Assembly (NCBI GenBank): GCA_022563275.1
Contig: JADFNR010000006.1
Location: forward strand, 24,995 to 49,131
DNA length: 24,137 bases
Reading direction: 5' to 3'
Origin: Chloroflexota bacterium
GTDB taxonomy: Bacteria > Chloroflexota > Dehalococcoidia > UBA3495
The notes under the pieces: generated by a model
What the model saw: the letters and a program-made list of their open reading frames with translations, nothing else
Databases searched by the model: none
Told to the model about the DNA's origin: nothing
Part shown: in pieces, positions 1 through 11,266 of the stretch
Position numbering within the stretch: the first letter of the stretch is position 1
How the letters are laid out: the number at the start of each line of letters is the position of its first letter
Made by a program: the position numbers and the translations under genes

Positions 1-2
1 TT

Positions 3-803
3 CCGGTAAAGTATTCACACCACGAAGGCGCACCTAGCCAGCACGAGATAGACCTGCAATATACCGACGCCCTGACCATGGCCGACAACGTGATGACCGC
101 CAAACTAGTCATCAAAGAATTGGCCCAACTGAAGTCCGCTTACGCCACGTTCATGCCCAAGCCCATCTCAGGGATGAACGGCTCAGGGATGCATGTCCAC
201 CAATCGCTGTTTCAAGGCGACAAGAATATCTTTTTCGACTCAGACGACGAACACCACCTGTCCATCACGGGCAAGCGGTTTATCGCCGGGCTGCTGCACC
301 ATGCCCCAGAGATCACTCTGGTGACCAATCAGTGGGTCAATTCCTACAAACGCCTGGTGCCCGGATTCGAAGCTCCGGCGTTCATCTCCTGGGCGCATAC
401 GAGCCGCTCCGATCTGGTCCGGGTGCCCGCCCATAAGCCGGGCTACGAGAGTTCAATGCGCGTGGAGTACCGCGCTCCGGACCCGGCCTGCAATCCTTAT
501 CTGGCCTTCAGCGTGATGCTGGCCGCCGGGTTCAAGGGAATCGAGCAAGAGTACCCTGTTCCACCTCCCATGGAGGGCAACGTGTTCACCATGACCGCCG
601 AGGAACGCCAGGCCAAAGGGATCAGGGCGCTACCCGGCAGCCTTGGCGAGGCCATCACCCTGGCCGAGGGCAGCGAATTGTTGCGGGAATCCCTTGGCGA
701 ACACATCGTGCACAGCATCATTCAGAATAAAACCATGGAGTGGGACGAATACCGGGCAACGGTGACGGACTACGAGATCTCACGGTATCTGCCCATCCTC
801 TAG
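3..803 (+). CDS. glnA: Glutamine synthetase type I, C-terminal part (cut by left window edge)
   Basis: This enzyme makes glutamine from glutamate, ammonia and ATP in the cytoplasm. The frame is open from base 3 to the window edge, so the visible 266 codons are the C-terminal part of a gene that starts to the left. The first ATG in view (78) is internal: the residues before it read HHEGAPSQHEIDLQY, the conserved glutamate/histidine region of glutamine synthetases. Further on come SGMHVHQSL (metal and ammonium site), VPGFEAPAFISW (ATP and glutamate site), the RVEYRAPDPACNPYLAF block, and a typical tail ending in EISRYLPIL. There is no tyrosine-bearing adenylylation loop of the enterobacterial type, so it fits the shorter GSI-alpha group. 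It is the only confident plus-strand gene and converges on the lipoprotein gene, with 35 bases between the two stops. Confidence 0.95.
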   Translation, partial: PVKYSHHEGAPSQHEIDLQYTDALTMADNVMTAKLVIKELAQLKSAYATFMPKPISGMNGSGMHVHQSLFQGDKNIFFDSDDEHHLSITGKRFIAGLLHHAPEITLVTNQWVNSYKRLVPGFEAPAFISWAHTSRSDLVRVPAHKPGYESSMRVEYRAPDPACNPYLAFSVMLAAGFKGIEQEYPVPPPMEGNVFTMTAEERQAKGIRALPGSLGEAITLAEGSELLRESLGEHIVHSIIQNKTMEWDEYRATVTDYEISRYLPIL

Positions 804-838
804 CGGTCAGTTCCGCGCTGGCCGGTCTCGCCTTTTAA

Positions 839-2779
839 CTAATCCGCGGGCGAAACGCTGAGAGTGTAGCCGGCCGGTTGCCGGGTTTTCTCCGCCAATG
901 AACCCACCGCAACGATCAGCCGTTCGCCGTCCCCAGGCGGCAGAACGGTCAGTTCTCCGGCATTGTTGGCGTCCAGATGCATGCGGCGCACCCGAGGCTC
1001 GTCCCCGGTGGTGATCAACTGGACCTGGAAATCCTGCCGCACCAGGTTGTTGGTGAAAACGAAACCCCGGGGCTCCCAGCCTAGGCCATCAGCCGTAATG
1101 CCGGCAGCCTCGCCGGGTCTTTCGATCGAAAGGTCACGAAAACAGGCCCCGCTGGCGTTGACGGCGTCGTCGGTAACGTATTGAAAACGGACCCAGAGGT
1201 CTTCTCCTGCGTAGGGCGAGAGATCGACCGACTCTTTCAACCAACCGCCGCTGTCACCGGTGTAACCAGGGCCGAACCCGTTACCGATGGGGTTCTCAGG
1301 AGAGGTTGCCGGGGTCTCGATTATCCGCCAGGTCTGTCCACCATCGACCGACACTTCCACATAAACGTAGTCCCAGTCTTCTTCAATCTCGAACCAGACC
1401 TCGTATTTCAAAGTAGCCGTCGCGCCCATTGGCAGTTCAACCCGGCGAAACAGAGTGGAGTCGATGGAGTCGCCTGAGTTGCTCCACCAACAACCGGCGG
1501 CGCCCACGTCTACCGGCAGCAATGGGGTGGTGGTTTGACCCTTGAATGATAGCGTGAAGGGTTCGGAGATTGATTTCAATTCGGTGTACTCCACGGCGTA
1601 TTGTGGAATCTCCGACCGGGCCTCATTGAAGCCCTTGATGCTGCGGGAGATGGAGGCGCTCACTTCCAAGTCGCCGTAGCCCAATTTCCCGTCCCCGTCC
1701 AAAACATTGGCAACTGCCCATTCTTCGAATACGTCGTCGAACCGAGAATCGAATCCCATTTTTTTCAGGTATCCGTCGATGCCCGCGATGCCGTCTTCCG
1801 GCTGGGCCAAAAGGGCCCTGAGGTCGTCCCGCCCGCCGTAATGCTCGGTGAGGAAGTGAATGAAAAGGGATGCGGCCCCGTAGTTGGCGATGCCCCCGAG
1901 AGCGGAGGTAGGCCAGTTGATCAGCGATATGGGCGCGCCGCGAAGGAATTCCCGGATGGAGAAGGAAGAGTTCAACGCGATGCTGGATGACAATTCGGCC
2001 AGCCCTTCGTTAACCCAGGTGTCCTCGGAGTTGTCGGCGTTCCAGTGAATCGCGTGTTGCAACTCATGGGCTAGGACCTGGTCGTAGTTGGCTCCCCCCG
2101 GAGGTACATTGAGGGCGTTGATGTAGATGATTTCGCGCTGGTTGCTCCGGGGCCGGACGCCGGTGGGGTATTCATCGGTGGAACTGAAGTACCCGGCCAC
2201 GCCCCTTAGTTTGGCGTTCAATATGTTCAATCGTGGGTCATTGTCGATGCCGGGATTCCATTCGCTGCCGAAGACCTGGGTCACCACCGGATAGATAACT
2301 TCTTCAAATCTGGAAGCCGAGCGCTCGATCCCGGACAGGCTGAAATTCAAGCCGTCCTCGACGTACCAATAGGCGTGGGGACTCACCAGGACCAGCTCGA
2401 AATCGCTTTGGTAGGTCTTGGTATCGGCCAGGTCCACCAACCAGAAGGTGTCGGTGCGCCCAACCGAATATTCCGTGGTATCCCTGGTTATGGTCCTGGG
2501 GATGTCACCGCTGCCCGGCACGAGTTCTTTGGTCAACCGGAAGAGGTCCCGGTCCGGCGCGACGCTGAATTGCGTGGTCTTCTCGGCCTCTTGGGGAGCC
2601 TGAAGAACCTTGGGAGGGGGCTCTAAGGTGGGAGTGGGAAGATTCGCAGGTTCCGGAGTGATTGATTCGGTCTGGCCTATATTGGAGGCTGGAACGGTTG
2701 GTTCAACGACCCCCGAGCCGGAACAGGCCGCTAGGCTGGCGATCAACAGAAGTAGTCCCGATGAAAAGAGTCTCTTCAT
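839..2779 (-). CDS. Secreted lipoprotein zinc metalloprotease, M30 (hyicolysin)-like
   Basis: The 646-residue product begins with a lipoprotein signal peptide: MKRLF, a hydrophobic stretch, then a lipobox ending SLAAC with Cys19. A low-complexity Pro/Thr/Glu linker runs to about residue 65. The zinc site is HELQH at 238-242, followed by NEGLAE at 257-262, whose glutamate is the likely third ligand (gluzincin pattern). The approach to the motif, with DPRLNIL, GVAGYF and SNQREIIYI, resembles M30/hyicolysin-type peptidases. Residues about 430-570 carry SVDGGQTW, GGWLKESVDLSPYAGE and a late FRDLSIE, a beta-sandwich domain like that found after immune-inhibitor-A-type proteases. It probably acts outside the membrane on proteins or peptides; the substrate is unknown. 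It lies 59 bases after pth and may be read through from that operon. No strong ribosome site is visible. Confidence 0.8.
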   Translation of the reverse strand: MKRLFSSGLLLLIASLAACSGSGVVEPTVPASNIGQTESITPEPANLPTPTLEPPPKVLQAPQEAEKTTQFSVAPDRDLFRLTKELVPGSGDIPRTITRDTTEYSVGRTDTFWLVDLADTKTYQSDFELVLVSPHAYWYVEDGLNFSLSGIERSASRFEEVIYPVVTQVFGSEWNPGIDNDPRLNILNAKLRGVAGYFSSTDEYPTGVRPRSNQREIIYINALNVPPGGANYDQVLAHELQHAIHWNADNSEDTWVNEGLAELSSSIALNSSFSIREFLRGAPISLINWPTSALGGIANYGAASLFIHFLTEHYGGRDDLRALLAQPEDGIAGIDGYLKKMGFDSRFDDVFEEWAVANVLDGDGKLGYGDLEVSASISRSIKGFNEARSEIPQYAVEYTELKSISEPFTLSFKGQTTTPLLPVDVGAAGCWWSNSGDSIDSTLFRRVELPMGATATLKYEVWFEIEEDWDYVYVEVSVDGGQTWRIIETPATSPENPIGNGFGPGYTGDSGGWLKESVDLSPYAGEDLWVRFQYVTDDAVNASGACFRDLSIERPGEAAGITADGLGWEPRGFVFTNNLVRQDFQVQLITTGDEPRVRRMHLDANNAGELTVLPPGDGERLIVAVGSLAEKTRQPAGYTLSVSPAD

Positions 2780-2838
2780 CGATGGCCTAAGGTTGGTGAA
2801 ATCACGAGGCGCTTAAGATACCACACTTAAATTTCCGG

Positions 2839-3420
2839 TTAGTTTCCCGTTTGATTTCCAATCACGTTGTAGCGGTTCATGGCGATGTCTATGTTCTCTT
2901 CCAACATGCATCGCACCGCCGAGACGGCGTCTTGGACCGCCTGGGCGATCAGCGGCTCTTCCTCTTTGCTGAACCGCCCCAGAACGTGAGGGATGGACTC
3001 GGCCCCTTGTGAAGGCTGCCCGACCCCGATCCGCAACCGCGGAAATTCTTCTGTCTGTACGGTCGAGATGATCGATCGGATGCCGTTGTGGCCCGCGTGA
3101 CTGCCCGCCGCCCTCAGTCTGATGCGGCCGGTGGGCAGGGCCATCTCGTCGTACACCACCAACAGGTCGGCGGGGCGGCCTCCGAACCGGGCCAACAGGT
3201 ATTGAATCCCTTCACCGCTGTTATTCATGAAGGTGCGGGGCTTGGCCAAGACCACATCGTGCCCTGCGATCCGCCCCCGGCCCAACACCGCCTTGGCCCG
3301 CCGCTCATTCAAACGTATCTCGGCCTTTTTGGCCATGAGATCGATGAACCGGAATCCCACGTTGTGCCTGGTTGACGAGTATCGGGCGCCGGGATTCCCA
3401 AGACCGACAAGAAGCAGCAT
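2839..3420 (-). CDS. pth: Peptidyl-tRNA hydrolase
   Basis: This enzyme cleaves the ester bond of peptidyl-tRNAs released from stalled ribosomes, recycling tRNA in the cytoplasm. At 193 residues it has the usual bacterial length. It opens with LLVGLGNPGARYSSTRHNVG, giving the conserved Asn9 and the catalytic His19 (His20 in E. coli). KPRTFMNNSG (60-69) supplies the conserved Asn, VVYDEMALP the Asp91, and GSHAGHNGIRSI the Asn112. The ATG start lies 2 bases after the TAA stop of the 680-residue gene upstream, so translation is probably coupled; no good independent Shine-Dalgarno is seen. It is the third gene of the ligA unit. Confidence 0.97.
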   Translation of the reverse strand: MLLLVGLGNPGARYSSTRHNVGFRFIDLMAKKAEIRLNERRAKAVLGRGRIAGHDVVLAKPRTFMNNSGEGIQYLLARFGGRPADLLVVYDEMALPTGRIRLRAAGSHAGHNGIRSIISTVQTEEFPRLRIGVGQPSQGAESIPHVLGRFSKEEEPLIAQAVQDAVSAVRCMLEENIDIAMNRYNVIGNQTGN

Positions 3421-3422
3421 GT

Positions 3423-7527
<4,105 letters not shown>

Positions 7528-7529
7528 AT

Positions 7530-8219
7530 ATACGCTCTTAGCCGGTTTTCTCTACGGGCGCAGAGGTTCCTCACGGCGAAAACAGCTCCTGTGGCAGGCT
7601 GGCAATGGGGATTTCCCGGGTCGGATCAGGCTATAGCAGCCAGACGCTCATGAAACCTACGATAGGGGCAGAATGATGGAGACCGGGGCTCAGTTTTGCG
7701 AAAGCATTATCGAAACAAGAAGTTCGAAAAAGCCAGCGCCGGTGGACGGATAAAGAGGATAGATTCAGAGGGGAGGAGGCGGAATCACGAAGGACCGAGA
7801 TCAACCGTCGACGCCGTTCTCCAGCGCCCCATCAATCTCGGCCCTTCTTCCGGATTCCTAAATTATCGCAAACAGCAAGATTTTGAAGCAAGCCGAAATC
7901 CGTCTGGTTTTTGTCGTTCTCTACCCATGTTCGCTCGCGCAAACGACAAATAGGTTCACGGAAATCAGGAAAATGGCGATGTTTGCTGAAATCAATCTGT
8001 GAAAATCCGCGACGGAGACCGGGATCTCTGATATGGATTACATCCACGAGATCGTTGAGGAATGGGGCCGATCAACCATTGGCTAAAGCATTGGATGTGG
8101 CTGAGGGGAAAAAATAGATGGGCATCGCATTTTCCGGGTGCCGGAAATGACGGTCCGGCGGCCGGGGAGCCGATAACAGCTAGCCTAGGATCGAGGTGGC
8201 CGGTGGGCCGGTTAAATGG
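7530..8219. other. Intergenic spacer without convincing genes
   Basis: About 0.7 kb between ligA and the small membrane ORF. Short open frames exist on both strands, but none has a ribosome site together with protein-like composition. There is a small hairpin at 8131-8147 (TTTCCGG, loop GTG, CCGGAAA) without a T-tract, and GC-rich palindromic patches around 8150-8230. No tRNA, repeat array or transposase remnant was recognised. Confidence 0.5.
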
Positions 8220-8489
8220 TTAGCGGCCGCCGGTCAACATAATGTCGCGTGCGCGCCGCATGTTGCCCAAGGTTGTATGCCGGGCCAAATTGAGCGAAGA
8301 GACTCCCGCAGCAAGGATTCTGATGGGCCAACCAATGCTTAAGATCAAGGACGACCACGTTATGGTTATGCCAAGGATCACAGTGATGAGTGCCCATCGG
8401 GCGATTTCTGAATTTGCCTGGCGCCTAAAGCATCGCATGAAACTATCTTCAAGCCCGGTTGGGGCCATTGTAAGTTCCAAGGGGGTCAT
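8220..8489 (-). CDS. Possible small membrane protein (89 aa)
   Basis: This is a tentative gene. The minus frame from the ATG at 8489 encodes 89 residues: a polar N-terminus containing PTGLEDSFMRCFRRQ, then a hydrophobic stretch at about residues 32-62 (WALITVILGITITWSSLIL, then SIGWPIRILAAGV) that could form one or two membrane segments, then a basic tail (NMRRARDIM). That pattern is more protein-like than the overlapping plus-strand frame at 8242-8517. No clear Shine-Dalgarno is present, and a second ATG lies 7 codons inside. It sits downstream of the polysaccharide-locus terminator and would need its own promoter, which I could not see. The function is unknown. Confidence 0.35.
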   Translation of the reverse strand: MTPLELTMAPTGLEDSFMRCFRRQANSEIARWALITVILGITITWSSLILSIGWPIRILAAGVSSLNLARHTTLGNMRRARDIMLTGGR

Positions 8490-8546
8490 GAATGAGGCCC
8501 AATTAGGGTCAAAGTAACTGCTATCTCAACATTTGCCTACCAATCA

Positions 8547-8574
8547 AAAGGCCGCTCGATGGCGAGCGGCCTTT
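8547..8574 (-). terminator. Rho-independent terminator of the polysaccharide locus
   Basis: A perfect 12-bp inverted repeat, AAAGGCCGCTCG and CGAGCGGCCTTT, is separated by a 4-base loop. Read on the minus strand the stem ends in CCTTTT, a short U-tract. It lies 51 bases past the stop of the phosphoglycosyl transferase gene, where a block of fourteen minus-strand genes ends. The U-tract is weaker on the plus strand, where no gene would use it. Confidence 0.8.
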
Positions 8575-8624
8575 AAAGCTGAGTCCATCATCAATTGTCC
8601 TTCAAGTAATTAGTAACCCGATAT

Positions 8625-9356
8625 CTATGTAATGTCCTCGTCGCCCAGCCGGCTGTTCTCCAGAGTCCCGTCACGATGGGTCTCCGTATCATGCGGGCTC
8701 GGCGCGACATCCGCCACAGTCGGTTTACCAACGCGCCGGTCCCAGCGGGCCGTTATGGTGTTCCTGACTGATAGAATCAGCAGCTTCGCATCCAACCAGA
8801 GGCTCATATTCTCGGCATACTGCAAGTCGTAGGCGAGTTTATCCTCGGCTTGGTCGGCGCTGTCAAATACTTGGGCCATGCCGGTCAGACCTGGCTTGAC
8901 GCAGAGACGCGCTTCAAATCCTGGAATCTCTTGCTCCAGTTGCTTGTGTTCTTCAACATTCAGGGCCCTTGGTCCCACCAAGCTCATGTCTCCCTTCATG
9001 ATGCTCCATAATCCTGGCAGTTCATCCATGGCGGTCCGGCGCAGAAATTTGCCGACCCGGGTCAATCTAACGTCGTTTTCAATGGTCCAAGCGGGCCCTT
9101 TCTGGTATGCGCCGGGGACCATGGTGCGAAACTTGAATATCGTGAACACCCGGCCGTCTTTCCCGGTGCGCTGCTGTCTGTAGAATATCGGCCCTCTGTC
9201 GCCCAGCCATATTGCGATGGGAATCAAGGTCCAAAGCAACAGCCAGAGAGGCAGAAACAACAGATGGGCCAGGATAAGGATCGTGAGATCGAACGGGCGC
9301 TTGTACGAGCTCCGTATCTTTGGCCTGACAGACGCGACGTTGCGGTTCTTCACCAT
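8625..9356 (-). CDS. Bacterial sugar transferase (undecaprenyl-phosphate phosphoglycosyl transferase)
   Basis: This is a monotopic phosphoglycosyl transferase of the WcaJ/PglC type. It moves a sugar 1-phosphate from a nucleotide sugar to undecaprenyl phosphate, the first membrane step of glycan assembly. The 243-residue form is the short type: a basic N-terminus with YKRPFD, one hydrophobic reentrant helix (about 23-51), then GPIFYRQQRTGKDG, FKFRTM, RRTAMDELP with the catalytic Asp111-Glu112 pair, SIMKGDMSLVGPR and KPGLTGMAQV. After about residue 205 there is a polar, probably disordered tail. The sugar cannot be told from sequence. It is the last gene of the locus, 54 bases after the epimerase gene and just before the terminator. 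The ATG lacks an obvious ribosome site. Confidence 0.95.
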   Translation of the reverse strand: MVKNRNVASVRPKIRSSYKRPFDLTILILAHLLFLPLWLLLWTLIPIAIWLGDRGPIFYRQQRTGKDGRVFTIFKFRTMVPGAYQKGPAWTIENDVRLTRVGKFLRRTAMDELPGLWSIMKGDMSLVGPRALNVEEHKQLEQEIPGFEARLCVKPGLTGMAQVFDSADQAEDKLAYDLQYAENMSLWLDAKLLILSVRNTITARWDRRVGKPTVADVAPSPHDTETHRDGTLENSRLGDEDIT

Positions 9357-9410
9357 TCGATCGCGTCGGCGCAGTGTCTTGAAGCAGTTGACCCTAGGTC
9401 AAACAAACGA

Positions 9411-10442
9411 TCACTCCCTAGATTCAAGATTCGAGGCAACTATGGGATCAGGTGGATTCGCGCGTCCTTGCTTGGCGAGCTCGCTCCAGATCCAATCATA
9501 AGTTGTCCGCATTCCGTCCCTCAGGGAAACCTCTGGCTCCCAGGAGAGAACATCGCGTAATAGGGTATTGTCGCTGTTGCGTCCTCTTACCCCTTGGGGT
9601 TTTGTCAAATCATGTTTCTTGGCCAGTTCCTTGCCCGAAGCAGCCACGACCATCGCCACCAACTGGTTAACCGTGACGATCTCATCAGTGCCGAGATTGA
9701 TGGGCTGTGTGAACCCCGAATCCATGATTCGGATCAGCCCCTCCACGCAGTCGTCTATGTAACAAAAGCTTCGCGTCTGCTCGCCATCCCCCCACACCTC
9801 GATGACAGACTCATCGCTAGCCTCGGCGACCTTCCTACAAATTGCGGCGGGGGCTTTTTCTTTGCCACCCTCATAGGTGCCCAGCGGGCCGTAGATGTTG
9901 TGGAACCGGACTATACGGGTGTCGAGGCCACATTCTTCATGGTAATAGAGGGTCAACTGTTCTGCGAACAGCTTTTCCCAGCCGTACCCTTTCTCCGGGT
10001 CTGCCGGCACAGCCTGGTCCTCTCGAAGCGGGGTTACATCGGCGTCGTCTTGGAGAAAGCTGGGATAGACGCAGGCCGAACTTGTGTACAGGTATCGGCC
10101 CACTCCCTCCACGCGAGCGGCTTCCAGCATGTGATTGTTGATCAATGAATTATTGCGCGTCAAAATTGCGTGGTTGGCGGTGATATATCCGATGCCCCCC
10201 ATATCGGCCGCCAAGTTGTAGACGTCGTCAACGCCCTGGACCGCACTGCCGCAGCCATCAAATTCGCGGAGATCGGCTATGATGAACTCATCTGCCAGCG
10301 TGGGTTCGTATTCCGGGTGTTTGATGTCCACGCCGCGGACCCAAAACCCGAGAGATTTCAATTCTTTGACCAAGTGATGGCCAATGAAGCCGCCTGCTCC
10401 GGTTACCACGACTCGCCGTGTGTTCTTAGTTCCCATCGACAT
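9411..10442 (-). CDS. GDP-mannose 3,5-epimerase-like NAD-dependent epimerase
   Basis: This is an extended short-chain dehydrogenase/epimerase of 343 residues. The NAD site is TGAGGFIGHH (Gly15, Gly18, Gly21). The sequence follows the plant GDP-mannose 3,5-epimerase pattern closely: MGGIGYITANHAILTRNN, SSACVYPSF, GYGWEK, RFHNIYGPLGTYEGGKEKAP, WGDGEQTRSF and GVRGRNSDN. The expected catalytic set is present: Ser122, Cys124, Tyr153 and Lys157 of the YxxxK motif, and Lys196 (matching the second lysine of the plant enzyme). The known reaction converts GDP-D-mannose to GDP-L-galactose and GDP-L-gulose. Here it would feed a glycosyltransferase of the same locus. A different GDP-sugar substrate cannot be excluded. 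It lies 39 bases after the wecG-like gene. Confidence 0.85.
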   Translation of the reverse strand: MSMGTKNTRRVVVTGAGGFIGHHLVKELKSLGFWVRGVDIKHPEYEPTLADEFIIADLREFDGCGSAVQGVDDVYNLAADMGGIGYITANHAILTRNNSLINNHMLEAARVEGVGRYLYTSSACVYPSFLQDDADVTPLREDQAVPADPEKGYGWEKLFAEQLTLYYHEECGLDTRIVRFHNIYGPLGTYEGGKEKAPAAICRKVAEASDESVIEVWGDGEQTRSFCYIDDCVEGLIRIMDSGFTQPINLGTDEIVTVNQLVAMVVAASGKELAKKHDLTKPQGVRGRNSDNTLLRDVLSWEPEVSLRDGMRTTYDWIWSELAKQGRANPPDPIVASNLESRE

Positions 10443-10481
10443 TCCTCAACGCAATATACCGTCTATCAGCTTGAAGTAACC

Positions 10482-11264
10482 TCATTGTGTGTTGCCCCGT
10501 TTCCTAGAGTCAAGGCTCTCCAACGCAACACAGATCAAGAAGTGTGGCCCATCCACCATCACGCGACGCCAGACCCGGCGAGGTTCCTGAATAAAACGCC
10601 ACAGCCATTCGAACCCGCGATCGCCGACCCAAGGCGGAGCGCGCCTCACTTGGCCGCTCATGAATTTAAAGGCAGCACCCACGCCTATCAGCACCTGTGC
10701 GTTCAACTTTTCCCGGTGCTCGAACATCCACCGCTCTTGTTTGGGTAGACCCAGGCCTACCCAAACAATGTCCGCACCAGAGTCATTGATCAACGTGATT
10801 TCCTGAGCGTCTTCTTCTTCGGTCAAAGGTCGAAAAGGAGGAGAATGCACCCCGGCGATTTCGAGATCGGGAAAGCGGTCTTTTAGGCTCGTAACCAACG
10901 CCTCAAGGGTTTCCTCAGTATCTCCGTAGAAAAACACTCGGTAGCCACGTTCCGCGGCTAATCTACATCCCTCCAGACACAGATCGGGACCAGGAACTCT
11001 TTTCTTTAAGCTGATCCCTCGGAGGCGAGCCGCCAATGTTAGGGAGAATCCGTCCGGCACGAAGAGATCGGCAGAGTTAAGAATCTCTTTAAATCCTAAA
11101 TCTCTACGGGCCTCCATGATTCCATGCATCTGCGTTGCCACTATGTATCTGCAACCGCCGCGCTGGTCGACCCAGTGCTCGATGATCCTCAGTACCTGAC
11201 TCATCTGGACTAAATGGACCCTGACACCCAGCACCAGGAATGATGGAATCTGGTCTACAACCAC
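10482..11264 (-). CDS. WecG/TagA/CpsF family glycosyltransferase
   Basis: Members of this GT26 family add the second sugar (ManNAc, ManNAcA or similar) to an undecaprenyl-diphosphate-linked first sugar on the inner membrane face. The 260-residue product has VATQMHGIMEARRD, LFVPDGFSLTLAARLRG with the candidate catalytic Asp71, RVPGPDLC, YRVFFYGDTEETLE, DIVWVGLGLPKQERWM and the C-terminal RRAPPWVGDRGFEWLWR plus QEPRRVW. The position usually held by Asp in the GxxFDF motif is Lys200 (GAAFKFMSG). The GTG start lies 2 bases after the TGA of the O-antigen ligase gene, with GAAGG just upstream, so the pair is probably translated together. Its partner in the pathway is likely the phosphoglycosyl transferase two genes on. 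Confidence 0.93.
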   Translation of the reverse strand: MVVDQIPSFLVLGVRVHLVQMSQVLRIIEHWVDQRGGCRYIVATQMHGIMEARRDLGFKEILNSADLFVPDGFSLTLAARLRGISLKKRVPGPDLCLEGCRLAAERGYRVFFYGDTEETLEALVTSLKDRFPDLEIAGVHSPPFRPLTEEEDAQEITLINDSGADIVWVGLGLPKQERWMFEHREKLNAQVLIGVGAAFKFMSGQVRRAPPWVGDRGFEWLWRFIQEPRRVWRRVMVDGPHFLICVALESLDSRKRGNTQ

Positions 11265-11266
11265 TA

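Noticed and set aside
804..838. Possible terminator between the convergent glnA and lipoprotein genes
   Set aside because: GGTCAG and CTGGCC can pair with one G-U, but the stem is only 6 bp and the T-run is detached from it. Too weak to list as a feature.
7832..8047. 71-aa minus-strand frame in the ligA upstream spacer
   Set aside because: Arg/His-rich content without domain, ribosome site or operon context. Resembles translated non-coding DNA.
8033..8086. 17-codon plus-strand frame (MDYIHEIVEEWGRSTIG)
   Set aside because: It looks like a protein end, but the frame closes 8 codons upstream of its ATG and nothing around it continues. Probably chance.
8242..8517. 91-aa plus-strand open frame
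   Set aside because: Antisense to the more protein-like membrane ORF on the minus strand. It has no ribosome site and no recognisable motif.
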